A stretch of DNA of 64,000 nt from contig JBOEGW010000006.1 in NCBI GenBank assembly GCA_050633625.1, positions 274,512 through 338,511 of the forward strand. The letters are read 5' to 3'. The stretch comes from JBOEGW01 sp050633625 (lineage in GTDB: Bacteria; Pseudomonadota; Alphaproteobacteria; Rhodobacterales; Rhodobacteraceae). Position numbers and translations under genes: made by a program. The notes beneath the pieces were generated by a model, which worked only from the letters and a program-made list of their open reading frames with translations, did no database searches and was not told the origin of the DNA. Of this stretch, positions 24,806 through 34,009 are shown piece after piece. Each line of letters opens with the position of its first letter. Within the stretch, counting starts at the first letter, position 1.

Positions 24806-26470
24806 ATGCTGCAAATCTCTCTTTTCAAGCGGATTATGATTATTGGCGCGGTGCTGCTGGGGTTGGCCTTTGCGCTGCCCAATCTGTATTATCCGCGCGT
24901 TGAGCGGCACAACGATGCGGTGGCTGTGGAGGCAACGGGTGCGAGCCTGAGTGCGGAGCAGGTGGCGGACAAATCTGCCTGGCCGAATTTTGCCCCCTCC
25001 AAGCTGGTGAACCTTGGGTTGGATTTGCGCGGTGGGGCGCAGTTGTTGGCGCAGGTCAATGTTGAGGACGTCTATAAAGCGCGTATGGATGGCATGTGGC
25101 CGGATGTGCTGAATGTGTTGCGCGATGAGCGTGATGTGATCGGCACGATCCGCCGGGCGCCGTCGCCGGACGGTGAGCTGCGCGTGCGCATTGGTGAGGC
25201 GGCGCAGATTGATGTGGCTCTTGAGGCGGTGCGCACGCTGGCGCAGCCTGTGGTGACGCTCACCGGGGTTGGGGCAACCGATATTGACGTGACGGCGGAG
25301 CGCGACGAGGTTGTTGTGCGCTTGTCTGAGGCGGAGAAGCTCGCAACCGATGATCGGACGATCCAGCAATCTCTGGAAATCATTCGCCGCCGGGTTGATG
25401 AGGTGGGGACGCGCGAGCCAACCATTCAACGACAGGGTGCTGATCGTATTCTAATTCAGGTGCCGGGGCTTGGCTCGGCTGATGAACTGAAGGCGCTGAT
25501 TGGCACCACCGCTCAGCTCACCTTTCATCCGGTTGTAAGCCGCACCTCTGATCCGTCTGTACAGCCCGGACCGCGCCAATTGTTCTTGCCATCCTTGGAT
25601 GAGGAGGGCGTGTTTTATGTGCTTGAGGAAACGCCCGTCGTGACCGGGGAAATGCTCAAGAATGCGCAGCCGAGTTTCGATCCTAACGGTCAGCCCGCTG
25701 TGAACTTCCAGTTTGACGTCACCGGCGCGCGAAAATTTGGCGACTACACAGCGGAAAATATCGGGTCGCCCTTTGCGATTGTGCTGGATGAGGAAGTGGT
25801 GTCCGCGCCGCGCATCAACGAGGCCATTCCGGGCGGATCTGGGATTATTTCCGGCAGCTTCTCGGTTGAGGAAAGCACAAACTTGGCGGTGCTCTTGCGG
25901 GCCGGGGCTTTGCCTGCAGAGCTGACCTTCCTTGAGGAGCGCACTGTTGGCCCAGAGCTTGGCGCGGATTCGATTGACGCGGGCCGGATCGCATCCCTTG
26001 TGGCCTTCGCGGGGGTGCTGGTCTTTATGGGCCTGTCCTATGGGCTGTTTGGGATGATTGCCAATGTGGCGTTGGTGATCAATGTGGGGCTGATTTTTGG
26101 GCTATTGTCCTTTATTGGCGCGACGTTGACCTTGCCGGGGATTGCCGGGATCGTGTTGACAATCGGGATGGCGGTTGATGCCAATGTGCTGATTTTTGAG
26201 CGTATCCGCGAGGAGATCAAGGCCGGGCGTGGACCTGCGCGCGCGATTGAGCTGGGCTATGAAAAGGCGCTTTCCGCGATTGTCGACGCCAATATCACAA
26301 CCTTCCTGACGGCTGTTATCTTGTTCATCATGGGCGCTGGTCCAGTCAAAGGCTTCGCTGTGACGCTGGCTCTTGGGATCATAACATCCGTCTTCACGGC
26401 GATCTTTGTGACCCGCCTAATGGTGGTACTCTGGTTTGAGTATCGTCGTCCGCAAAAACTTGAGGTCTGA
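24806..26470 (+). CDS. secD: Protein translocase subunit SecD
   Basis: 554 residues. The N-terminal helix leads to a large periplasmic domain (P1 and head) with the family block LVNLGLDLRGGAQLLAQV. The membrane half starts near residue 370 and has the repeated RND-type segments: VGPELGADSIDAGRIASLVAF and the proton-path motif TIGMAVDANVLIFERI, where the Asp is essential in the family. It uses proton motive force to complete export and to release folded protein. It is followed by secF after three bases. Confidence 0.96.
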   Translation: MLQISLFKRIMIIGAVLLGLAFALPNLYYPRVERHNDAVAVEATGASLSAEQVADKSAWPNFAPSKLVNLGLDLRGGAQLLAQVNVEDVYKARMDGMWPDVLNVLRDERDVIGTIRRAPSPDGELRVRIGEAAQIDVALEAVRTLAQPVVTLTGVGATDIDVTAERDEVVVRLSEAEKLATDDRTIQQSLEIIRRRVDEVGTREPTIQRQGADRILIQVPGLGSADELKALIGTTAQLTFHPVVSRTSDPSVQPGPRQLFLPSLDEEGVFYVLEETPVVTGEMLKNAQPSFDPNGQPAVNFQFDVTGARKFGDYTAENIGSPFAIVLDEEVVSAPRINEAIPGGSGIISGSFSVEESTNLAVLLRAGALPAELTFLEERTVGPELGADSIDAGRIASLVAFAGVLVFMGLSYGLFGMIANVALVINVGLIFGLLSFIGATLTLPGIAGIVLTIGMAVDANVLIFERIREEIKAGRGPARAIELGYEKALSAIVDANITTFLTAVILFIMGAGPVKGFAVTLALGIITSVFTAIFVTRLMVVLWFEYRRPQKLEV

Positions 26471-26473
26471 ACC

Positions 26474-27454
26474 ATGCGTTTGAAACTCGTACCTTCCGAG
26501 ACCACCTGGGATTTTTTCCGCCGCTCCAAGATTTCGCTGGGGCTGTCGGGGATTTTGGTGATCGCATCTATCGTCGCGTTCTTCGCGATGGGGTTGAATT
26601 TCGGGATTGATTTTCGCGGGGGCACGTCCATTCGCACCGAAAGCAGCCAGCCGTTAGATGTTGCTGTGTATCGCGGTGCCTTGACGCCGCTTGAAATGGG
26701 CGATGTTGCTATTACGCAGGTGTTTGACCCGTCCTTTGGTGAGGATAAATTCGTGTCTTTGATCCGAATTGAGGCCCAAGAAGGTGATGAGGCGATCACC
26801 CCCGAAGACATCACGGCCATCAAGGATGCCTTGCTTGAGGTGGACCCTTTTGTGAGCTTTCCGGCGGTGGAAAGTGTGGGGCCGGAGGTGTCGGGTGAGT
26901 TGATCCAATCGGCCATTATTGCGGTGTTGGCAGCGATTGGGGCGGTGCTCGTTTATATTTGGCTGCGCTTTGAATGGCAGTTCTCTCTCGGGGCTGTGGT
27001 GGCGCTTGTGCATGATGTGACGCTCACAATTGGTGTGTTTTCGCTGCTGCAAATCAAGTTTGATCTGGCCATCATCGCTGCGCTTTTGACGATTGTAGGC
27101 TATTCTTTAAACGACACTGTTGTTGTGTTTGATCGGGTGCGCGAAAACCTGCGTCGCTTCAAAAAGATGACCCTCAAAGAAGTGCTCAACCTGTCCATCA
27201 ATGAAACCTTGAGCCGGACAATCATGACCTCTGTCACCACTTTGGTCGCGTTGGTTGCCCTTTATGTGCTGGGCGGCGATGTGATCCGCGGCTTCGTCTT
27301 CGCCATGATTTGGGGCGTGATTGTTGGGACTTATAGTTCGGTGTTTGTGGCGGCTGCGATCCTGCATCGACTTGGGGTGAAGCGCGACTGGTCCAAACCA
27401 GACGCGGAGGCCGGCACTCAATTCACCACGAGCGAGCAGCCGGGCGACGCCTAG
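26474..27454 (+). CDS. secF: Protein translocase subunit SecF
   Basis: 326 residues with six membrane segments. The N-terminal GLNFGIDFRGGTSIR (about 42-56) matches the SecD/SecF motif, and TIVGYSLNDTVVVFDRVREN is the second conserved block with the Asp of the proton path. Together with SecD and YajC it makes the SecDF complex. The start is three bases after the secD stop, so the pair is coupled. The tail holds a short hydrophilic extension. Confidence 0.96.
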   Translation: MRLKLVPSETTWDFFRRSKISLGLSGILVIASIVAFFAMGLNFGIDFRGGTSIRTESSQPLDVAVYRGALTPLEMGDVAITQVFDPSFGEDKFVSLIRIEAQEGDEAITPEDITAIKDALLEVDPFVSFPAVESVGPEVSGELIQSAIIAVLAAIGAVLVYIWLRFEWQFSLGAVVALVHDVTLTIGVFSLLQIKFDLAIIAALLTIVGYSLNDTVVVFDRVRENLRRFKKMTLKEVLNLSINETLSRTIMTSVTTLVALVALYVLGGDVIRGFVFAMIWGVIVGTYSSVFVAAAILHRLGVKRDWSKPDAEAGTQFTTSEQPGDA

Positions 27455-27499
27455 GCGGGCACGGCTTTTCATCACGGCGCAATCAGGGTATCAATTCCC

Positions 27500-27853
27500 A
27501 TGCAGTTCACTGAAATCAGCTATGAAAACGCGCTTCCCATTGACGGATATGGGCCTGGGTTTTTCCGCATTGGCGGTGAGGTCATTGAGGGCGCGATGCT
27601 GGCCACGGCGACAGGTGCGCAGAGCTGGGGCGGGCTTGAGGACATCGAGGCGCTGACGGCGCTGGCCGGATCGGTAGACGTGATTTTCCTCGGCACGGGG
27701 CCTGAAATGGCGCATCCACCGCGCGCCCTGCGCGAAGCCCTTGAGGCGCTCGGCGTGGGCGTCGAGCCGATGGCCAGCCCGATTGCGTGCCGTACATATA
27801 ACATCGTGCTCTCGGAGGGGCGCCGGATTGCGTTGGCGGTGTTGCCGGTATGA
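27500..27853 (+). CDS. Mth938-like (DUF498) domain protein
   Basis: 117 residues, no signal peptide. FFRIGGEVIEGAMLATATGAQSW and a VDVIFLGTGPEMAHPPRALREAL segment match the Mth938 fold, related to the human complex I assembly factor NDUFAF3. In alphaproteobacteria it often follows secF, as here (45 bases), and may bind a protein or small ligand during membrane complex assembly. Its four-base overlap with ccmA (ATGA) makes it the first gene of a coupled run into the ccm genes. Confidence 0.88.
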   Translation: MQFTEISYENALPIDGYGPGFFRIGGEVIEGAMLATATGAQSWGGLEDIEALTALAGSVDVIFLGTGPEMAHPPRALREALEALGVGVEPMASPIACRTYNIVLSEGRRIALAVLPV

Positions 27854-28482
27854 GTTTGGCGCTGACGGTGAGCGATTTGACCGTCGCGCGCGGCGGTGTG
27901 GCGATCCTTTCGGGACTTGATTTTACCCTCAAATCTGGCGCTGTGATGATCCTGCGCGGGGCAAATGGATCGGGCAAGACGACATTGCTGCGCACCCTTG
28001 CTGGGCTTCAGCCCCCCCTGCGCGGCGACATCAATCTGCCCGCAGAGGCGATTACCTATGGCGCGCATGCTGACGGTTTGAAGGCGACTTTGAGCGTTGA
28101 GGAAAACCTCACGTTTTGGGCGGATGTGTACGGCTCAAAGCGCGTAGCGGAGGCGTTGGCGTCGTTCAATCTGACATCGCTCAAATCGCGTTTAGCTGCC
28201 AATCTTTCGGCGGGGCAAAAACGTCGCCTTGGCCTCGCGCGTTTGCTGGTGAGCGAGCGTCCGATCTGGTTACTCGATGAGCCAACCGTATCGCTGGATC
28301 AGGCATCTGTGACCCTCTTTGCCAAGGCAGTGCGCGCGCATGTGGCTGAGGGGGGGGCGGCATTGATTGCCACACATATTGATCTTGGCCTTGAGGCCGA
28401 TGTGCTGGATGTGACGCCCTATAAGGCCCGATTTGACGCCCCTCCAGAACAGCGCGGTGCCTTTGATGAGGCGTTTATATGA
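27850..28482 (+). CDS. ccmA: Haem exporter ATP-binding subunit CcmA
   Basis: 210 residues. Walker A in GANGSGKTT (about 37-45), signature in NLSAGQKRRLGLAR and Walker B in IWLLDEPTVSLD are present. With CcmB it powers release of holo-CcmE in system I cytochrome c maturation. Overlaps the gene before and after by four bases, so translation is coupled. Its size fits the compact CcmA class. Confidence 0.93.
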   Translation: MSLALTVSDLTVARGGVAILSGLDFTLKSGAVMILRGANGSGKTTLLRTLAGLQPPLRGDINLPAEAITYGAHADGLKATLSVEENLTFWADVYGSKRVAEALASFNLTSLKSRLAANLSAGQKRRLGLARLLVSERPIWLLDEPTVSLDQASVTLFAKAVRAHVAEGGAALIATHIDLGLEADVLDVTPYKARFDAPPEQRGAFDEAFI

Positions 28483-29135
28483 TCGCTCTGTTGATCCGGG
28501 ATTTGCGCCTTGCGGTGCGTCAGGGGGGCGGTTTTGGCTTGGGGCTTGCGTTCTTTCTGATCGTCACAGCGCTTATTCCGTTTGGCGTTGGTCCTGAGGC
28601 GGCAACGCTGTCTTTGATCGCCCCTGGCATTTTGTGGGTCGGGGCGCTGCTTGCCTGTTTGTTGTCGCTGGATCGGATTTTTCAGCTCGATTTTGAAGAT
28701 GGCACGCTTGATTTGCTGGCCACCGCGCCAGTGCCCATGGAGGGCGGGGTGGCGATCAAGGCTTTGGCGCATTGGCTCACAACGGGGTTGCCGCTCACAT
28801 TGGCGGCGCCGCTGTTTGGGCTGTTGCTGTCTTTGCCGGTTGAGGGCTATTTGTGGATTTTCACAACATTGCTGATCGGAACCCCTGCGCTCTCGGTGAT
28901 TGGCGCGTTTGGGGCGGCGCTCACGGTCGGGTTGAAACGTGGTGGGTTGTTGTTGAGCCTGTTGGTTGTGCCGCTCTATTTCCCGACATTGATTTTTGGC
29001 GCACAGGCCGCCAGCCTTGGCGCGCGTGGCTTGGAAAACAGCGCGCCCTTGTTGGTTTTGGCGGGGATCACGGCGGGGGCGGTGGCGCTGTTGCCCTTTG
29101 CCTCGGCTGCGGCATTGCGCATCAACCTGCGATAA
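28479..29135 (+). CDS. ccmB: Haem exporter membrane subunit CcmB
   Basis: 218 residues with six membrane helices. Family features are the LIRDLRLAVRQGGGF start, then DFEDGTLDLLATAPVPMEG and LGARGLENSAPLLVL near the end. It pairs with CcmA in the ABC complex of cytochrome c maturation. Overlaps ccmA by four bases. A 52-base gap separates it from ccmC. Confidence 0.93.
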   Translation: MIALLIRDLRLAVRQGGGFGLGLAFFLIVTALIPFGVGPEAATLSLIAPGILWVGALLACLLSLDRIFQLDFEDGTLDLLATAPVPMEGGVAIKALAHWLTTGLPLTLAAPLFGLLLSLPVEGYLWIFTTLLIGTPALSVIGAFGAALTVGLKRGGLLLSLLVVPLYFPTLIFGAQAASLGARGLENSAPLLVLAGITAGAVALLPFASAAALRINLR

Positions 29136-29187
29136 TGTGACCTTGAAACGCTTGCCCAAGCGCTGCCAAACCCATAGAGATTTTGCC

Positions 29188-29964
29188 ATGTCTGATACTG
29201 AACGCCTTAAACAATCGCGCGACGGCTGGAATTGGCTGTGGCAATGGGCCAACCCTGTAAAATTCATGGCGCTCACGGATGGTGTGGTGCCCTGGACAGT
29301 CGCGGCGGCCGTTGTGACGCTCGTGGGGGGGCTTGTTTGGGGGTTCTTTTTCACCCCAGACGCTGAGGGATTTGGCTCCTCGGTCAAGATCATCTACGTG
29401 CATGTACCGTCAGCGATGCTGGCGATTTCGGTGTGGTTCATGATGTTGGCCGCCTCTCTCATTTGGTTGATCCGGCGCCATCATGTCTCGGCGCTGGCGG
29501 CGAAAGCGGCGGCGATGGTTGGCACGGTGATGACGGTGATCGCGTTGATCACCGGGGCGATCTGGGGCGAGCCGATGTGGGGAACATGGTGGGCGTGGGA
29601 TCCACGTTTGACCTCTTTCTTAATCCTTTTCTTGTTTTATCTTGGCTACATGGCGCTTTGGGCGGCGATAGAAGACCCGGACACGGCGGCGGATTTGACC
29701 TCTGTATTGGCGATTGTCGGGTCCGTTTTCGCTGTGTTGTCGCGCTATGCTGTGAATTTTTGGAACCAAGGGTTGCATCAGGGGGCCTCTCTTTCGCTGG
29801 ACCAGGAAGAGAATGTGGCTGACGTGTTTTGGCAGCCCCTCGTGTTGTCGATTGTGGGGTTTTTCTTGTTGTTTCTGGCGCTTTTGTTGATCCGCACCCG
29901 CACTGAAGTGCGTCTGCGCCGTATCCATGCGCTCGAGCTGCGCGAAAGGATGAGAGATGCCTGA
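29188..29964 (+). CDS. ccmC: Haem exporter/transfer protein CcmC
   Basis: 258 residues and six membrane helices. The family WGxxWxWD block is present as GTWWAWDPRLTSFLIL (about 132-147). Conserved His residues are in IIYVHVPSAM and FWNQGLHQGASLS; they hold haem between them while it is passed to CcmE. The start is the ATG at 29188; the frame is open upstream inside ccmB but unlike CcmC. The end overlaps ccmD by eight bases. Confidence 0.93.
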   Translation: MSDTERLKQSRDGWNWLWQWANPVKFMALTDGVVPWTVAAAVVTLVGGLVWGFFFTPDAEGFGSSVKIIYVHVPSAMLAISVWFMMLAASLIWLIRRHHVSALAAKAAAMVGTVMTVIALITGAIWGEPMWGTWWAWDPRLTSFLILFLFYLGYMALWAAIEDPDTAADLTSVLAIVGSVFAVLSRYAVNFWNQGLHQGASLSLDQEENVADVFWQPLVLSIVGFFLLFLALLLIRTRTEVRLRRIHALELRERMRDA

Positions 29965-30121
29965 TTTAGGGAAATATGCGGAGGCGGTATTGTGGTCCTG
30001 GGCGGCCACAATTTTGCTGATTGGGGCGCTCGTTGTGGCAACAGCCCTGCGCGCGCGCCGCTCCAAAGTGGCGCTTTTGGCGGCGGAAACACGCGCCAAA
30101 GCTGGCAAGGAAGAAGACTGA
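29957..30121 (+). CDS. ccmD: Haem exporter small subunit CcmD
   Basis: 54 residues, too short for most gene callers. It begins MPDLGKYAEAVLWSW, the family N terminus, and has one membrane helix (about 11-30) followed by a basic and Ala-rich tail (RARRSKVALLAAE). CcmD helps release holo-CcmE from CcmC. It overlaps the ccmC end by eight bases and stops one base before the ATG of ccmG, exactly where ccmD lies in other ccm operons. Confidence 0.9.
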   Translation: MPDLGKYAEAVLWSWAATILLIGALVVATALRARRSKVALLAAETRAKAGKEED

Positions 30122-30122
30122 T

Positions 30123-30656
30123 ATGAAGCCGATGATGATTTTGCCACCGCTTCTGTTCGCGGCTTTGGCTGCTATGTTTTTGTTTGGGATGAAGCAGGGC
30201 AATGGGGATGCGTTGCCCTCGACGCGCGAAGGCGGGATGGTGCCGGCCTTGACGGTCACTGAGCTTTCTGGCGGAGCGCCTTTTACCCATGAGGATTTGA
30301 CAACGGGCGGGGTGAAGCTTGTGAATTTCTGGGCGAGCTGGTGCGCGCCCTGCCGCGCGGAGCATCCGCAATTGATTGAGCTTGCCGGGGAAGGCGTTGA
30401 TATTTATGGGATTAATTACAAAGACGAGCCGGCAAAGGCTATAGCGTTTTTGGATGAGCTTGGTAATCCGTTTGCGCGTATGGCGGCGGATGGGTCGGGG
30501 CGCACCGGGCTTGACTGGGGGCTTTACGGTGTGCCGGAAACCTTTGTAATTGATGCGCAAGGCACTGTGATCAAGCGTTTTGCGGGGCCAATCACGCAAG
30601 AGATTTTGCAAAAAATCATTCGTCCTGCGATGGCACAGGCTGCGGCCAATCCGTAA
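30123..30656 (+). CDS. ccmG: Periplasmic thiol-disulfide oxidoreductase CcmG/DsbE
   Basis: 177 residues. An uncleaved N-terminal anchor (about 5-22) and a thioredoxin-like domain with the active site WCAPC (Cys74, Cys77), preceded by VNFWAS. The family block GVPETFVIDAQG with the cis-Pro is near 140. It keeps apocytochrome cysteines reduced so that haem can be attached. Start at ATG 30123 in the ATATG after ccmD. ccmE, ccmF and ccmH are not in the window. Confidence 0.94.
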   Translation: MKPMMILPPLLFAALAAMFLFGMKQGNGDALPSTREGGMVPALTVTELSGGAPFTHEDLTTGGVKLVNFWASWCAPCRAEHPQLIELAGEGVDIYGINYKDEPAKAIAFLDELGNPFARMAADGSGRTGLDWGLYGVPETFVIDAQGTVIKRFAGPITQEILQKIIRPAMAQAAANP

Positions 30657-30660
30657 GGCA

Positions 30661-30711
30661 GGCTGGGGGCGCTGCCCCCAGACCCCCGAGGTATTTTGAA
30701 AACAAGGAAGG
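30661..30711 (+). repeat. Convergent-junction motif, copy 2
   Basis: GGGGGC and GCCCCC (30665-30680) form a hairpin, followed by CCCCCGAGGTATTTTGAAAA and then CAAGGAAG. This is the second of three copies, all on the plus strand between convergent genes (here ccmG and tyrS). One T fewer than in the other two. Confidence 0.75.
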
Positions 30712-30729
30712 GGGCGGATTTGCCCTCTT

Positions 30730-31986
30730 TTAGCTTTCAAGCACCACAAGTGCGTGGCGTTTTTTGCCTGCGGAGAGTTTAAGGGGGGCGCTCAGGTCGG
30801 CGGCTGTGATCATTAAGCCTGGCCCGCTGATGTCTGCATCATTCAGTTTCGCGCCATTGTCGGCAATGAGGCGTTTGGCCTCTTTTCCGGTTTTGGTTAG
30901 CCCTGCTCTGGTGATCAGCTGGCCAATCGAGATGCCATCGCCAATGTCGGCAAGGGTGAGCGTGAGGGTGGGTAGATCATCGCCCATGCCGCCTTTCTCA
31001 AACACATCGCGCGCGGTTGCTTCGGCGGCGCGGGCGGCCTCTGCGCCGTGGCACAGGGTTGTCACCTCATTGGCGAGTTTGATCTTGGCATCATTGATTT
31101 TGTTGCCTTCAAGGGCGCCGAGGCGTTCACATTCTTCAACCGGCAGTTCGGTGTAGAGTTTGAGGAAGCGCCCGACATCGGCATCGGTTGTGTTGCGCCA
31201 GAATTGCCAGAATTCATAGGGGCTGAGCATATCTGCATTGAGCCAGATCGCGCCGTTTTGGCTTTTGCCCATTTTTTTGCCGTCTGAGGTTGTCAGAAGT
31301 GGGGAGGTGAGGCCGAAGATTTGATGGTCCAGCACCCGGCGCGTCAGGTCGATCCCGTTGACGATATTGCCCCATTGATCAGAGCCGCCCATTTGGACGA
31401 GGCAGCCGTATCGACGGTTTAGCTCAAGAAAATCATAGGCTTGAAGGATCATGTAGTTGAATTCGAGGAACGAGAGCGACTGTTCGCGATCAAGGCGCGA
31501 CTTCACGCTTTCAAAGCTGAGCATCCGGTTCACGGAGAAATGGCGGCCAATGTCGCGCAGGAAATCGAGGTAATTCAGCCCGCTCAGCCATTCGTCATTG
31601 TTGAGCATCAAAGCGCGGGTTGGCGCCTCTGTGTCATAGTCGATGTACTTCGCGAACACCTGTTTGATGCCGTCAATATTGGCGTCGATTTGCTCTGGTG
31701 TCAGCAGCGGGCGTTCATCGGCGCGAAAGGATGGATCGCCGACCTTGGTGGTGCCGCCCCCCATAAGCGTGATCGGCTGGTGGCCGGTTTTTTGCATCCA
31801 GCGCAACATCATGATTTGGATCAGCGAGCCGACATGCAGCGATTTTGCCGTGGCATCAAAGCCGATATACCCCGGCACAACCCCGTTTGAGAGGGCCTCA
31901 TCAAGCGCTTGGTAGTCGGTGCAATCGGCCAAAAAGCCGCGCTCCATCATCACGCGCATGAAGTCTGATTTTGGGTGGTAGGTCAT
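30730..31986 (-). CDS. tyrS: Tyrosyl-tRNA synthetase
   Basis: 418 residues. The first motif appears as GFDATAKSLHVGSL (HIGH-like HVGS) and the KMSKS loop as KKMGKS in TTSDGKKMGKSQNG. The QMGGSDQWGNI strand binds tyrosine. The C-terminal S4-like domain (about 350-418) binds tRNA. An upstream ATG at 31999-32001 would add five residues (MDRKP); the one at 31984-31986 fits the family start MTYHPKSDF better. It is divergent from anmK. Confidence 0.96.
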   Translation of the reverse strand: MTYHPKSDFMRVMMERGFLADCTDYQALDEALSNGVVPGYIGFDATAKSLHVGSLIQIMMLRWMQKTGHQPITLMGGGTTKVGDPSFRADERPLLTPEQIDANIDGIKQVFAKYIDYDTEAPTRALMLNNDEWLSGLNYLDFLRDIGRHFSVNRMLSFESVKSRLDREQSLSFLEFNYMILQAYDFLELNRRYGCLVQMGGSDQWGNIVNGIDLTRRVLDHQIFGLTSPLLTTSDGKKMGKSQNGAIWLNADMLSPYEFWQFWRNTTDADVGRFLKLYTELPVEECERLGALEGNKINDAKIKLANEVTTLCHGAEAARAAEATARDVFEKGGMGDDLPTLTLTLADIGDGISIGQLITRAGLTKTGKEAKRLIADNGAKLNDADISGPGLMITAADLSAPLKLSAGKKRHALVVLES

Positions 31987-32051
31987 CGGTTTTCGGTCCA
32001 TTCTTGTGTCTTAAGGCCCTCTATATCGGGGCGCGGGGCGAAGGGAAAGAC

Positions 32052-33173
32052 ATGTTGAAAGACGCTTTGAGGCAGGGGCCGGTTTGGGCACTTGGGGCGA
32101 TGTCTGGCACGTCTTTGGATGGGGTGGATGCGGCGATGCTGTTGAGTGACGGCATCGGGATCGAGTCCTTTGGGGCCTCAGCCTATCGCGCCTATGGCGT
32201 GCAAGACCGCGCAGTGATCGCAGCCGCGCTTGGGCGCTGGCCGGAGCAGGCGGGTGTTGCGGTGGCGGCGCAGGCTGTTGAAGCGGCGCATATTGAGGTG
32301 TTGAGCGAATTTGAAGCGCCGCAGGTGATTGGCTTTCATGGGCAAACACTGGCGCATGATCCGCGAGGGCGGGGCACGCACCAAGCAGGGGACGGTGCGC
32401 GTCTGGCCGAGGCGCTTGGGGTGCCGGTGGTCTGGGATTTTCGCAGCGCGGATGTTGCGCTTGGGGGGGAGGGCGCGCCGCTTGCGCCGTTTTTCCATTT
32501 TGCTTTGGCCAAATACATCAAGGCAGATGCGCCTGTTGCTTTTCTCAATTTGGGTGGCGTTGGCAATCTAACATGGGTCGATCCCACTGCGGATGCGCCC
32601 GAAACGCCCGGCGCTTTGCTGGCCTTTGACACCGGGCCTGCGAATGCGCCGATCAATGACATGATGGCGGCGCGCGGGCTTGGCGAGATGGACGCTGGGG
32701 GGGCGCTGGCGGCCCGTGGCACCGCGAATAAGGAGGTCTTGGAGGCGTTCTTTGCGCATCCTTACTTTTTGAGAATTCCACCTAAATCATTGGATCGAGA
32801 CGCGTTTTCAGAGGTGTCGCGGGCGGTTGAGAGCTTAGCGGACGCGGATGCAGCGGCAACGCTTCTGGGCTGTGCGGTGGCCAGCGTTGCGCGCGGACTG
32901 GACCATTGTCCAAGCGTGCCGAGCCGGGTTTTCGTCTGTGGCGGTGGCCGCAAGAACAGCACGATGATGGCAGGGTTGCGCGCGGCAATGCCCTGTGTGG
33001 TGGAGCCTGTGGAGGCGGTTGGGCTGGATGGGGATATGCTTGAGGCGCAGGCGTTTGCCTATCTTGCCATTCGCGTGGCGCGCGGATTGCCCACCTCTTG
33101 TCCCAGCACAACCGGGGTTGGCGCGAATGTGGGCGGCGGTGAGCTGTCTTATCCGACTGGCGCGCCGCGTTAG
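32052..33173 (+). CDS. anmK: Anhydro-N-acetylmuramic acid kinase
   Basis: 373 residues. The GAMSGTSLDGVDAAML loop (about 17-32) is the ATP-phosphate site. FHGQTLAHDP, LNLGGVGNLTW and the DTGPANAPINDMM block complete the family pattern. It phosphorylates 1,6-anhydro-MurNAc during peptidoglycan recycling. The start is ATG 32052 with GGGAAAG before it. Its stop overlaps the end of convergent rsmA by four bases. Confidence 0.94.
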   Translation: MLKDALRQGPVWALGAMSGTSLDGVDAAMLLSDGIGIESFGASAYRAYGVQDRAVIAAALGRWPEQAGVAVAAQAVEAAHIEVLSEFEAPQVIGFHGQTLAHDPRGRGTHQAGDGARLAEALGVPVVWDFRSADVALGGEGAPLAPFFHFALAKYIKADAPVAFLNLGGVGNLTWVDPTADAPETPGALLAFDTGPANAPINDMMAARGLGEMDAGGALAARGTANKEVLEAFFAHPYFLRIPPKSLDRDAFSEVSRAVESLADADAAATLLGCAVASVARGLDHCPSVPSRVFVCGGGRKNSTMMAGLRAAMPCVVEPVEAVGLDGDMLEAQAFAYLAIRVARGLPTSCPSTTGVGANVGGGELSYPTGAPR

Positions 33174-34009
33174 CCATTCACAAGCCGGGCGAGCGCACAG
33201 AATTGTTCCAACCCGATTTCTTCGGCGCGTTGTGTGGGTTGAATGCCCGCCTCGATCAACATGTCTTGAATGTCGGGGCTTACCGATTTGAGAGAGGCGC
33301 GCAGCATTTTACGCCGTTGTTGAAAGGCGGTGGCCGTGAGCCGTTGCAAAGTCGCGGCATCGGCTGGAAAGCGCGGCGCGGGCAGGGCCTCAAGGTGAAC
33401 GACGGCGGAATGGATTTTGGGCGGAGGGGTGAAGGCCTCGGGGGGCAGCTCCATAACCATGCGCGCGTCGCAGCGCCACTGGGCCAAGATCGCCAGCCGC
33501 CCATAGGCTTTGGAGCCGGGTTTGGCGGTGATCCGCTGCGCCACTTCTTTTTGAAACATCAAAGTGAGCGACTGCCAGTAGGGGGGCCAGTCCTTTGGGG
33601 TGAGCCAGCGCACCAACAGCTCGGTGCCGACATTATAGGGCAGGTTCGAAACGATCCGAATGGGGGCTGTGAGATGCGCGCGCGGATCGAGGTCTAAGGC
33701 ATCCGCGTTGATCACCTCAAGGCGTCCGGGGTAATGCGCGCTGATCTCCGCCAAAGGGGCCATGGCACGGGCGTCTTTCTCCACCGCCAACACTCTGCGC
33801 GCGCCTTCGGCCAGCAATCCGCGGGTGAGACCGCCGGGGCCGGGGCCAACCTCAAGCACGTCACAGCCCGTCATATCCCCCGCAAGGCGCGCAATTTTCG
33901 CTGTCAGGTTGAGGTCCAACAGGAAGTTTTGCCCAAGTGACTTCTTGGCGCGTAAATCATGGGTATTGATCACATCGCGGAGCGGCGGCAGGCCATCAAT
34001 CGCTGTCAT
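33170..34009 (-). CDS. rsmA: 16S rRNA dimethyladenosine transferase
   Basis: 279 residues. SLGQNFLLD at the start, the SAM site VLEVGPGPGGLTRGL and the catalytic NLPY in IVSNLPYNVGTELL are all intact. RsmA dimethylates A1518 and A1519 of 16S rRNA near the end of subunit maturation (E. coli numbering). It overlaps pdxA by 14 bases, giving a coupled surA-pdxA-rsmA operon. Confidence 0.97.
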   Translation of the reverse strand: MTAIDGLPPLRDVINTHDLRAKKSLGQNFLLDLNLTAKIARLAGDMTGCDVLEVGPGPGGLTRGLLAEGARRVLAVEKDARAMAPLAEISAHYPGRLEVINADALDLDPRAHLTAPIRIVSNLPYNVGTELLVRWLTPKDWPPYWQSLTLMFQKEVAQRITAKPGSKAYGRLAILAQWRCDARMVMELPPEAFTPPPKIHSAVVHLEALPAPRFPADAATLQRLTATAFQQRRKMLRASLKSVSPDIQDMLIEAGIQPTQRAEEIGLEQFCALARLVNG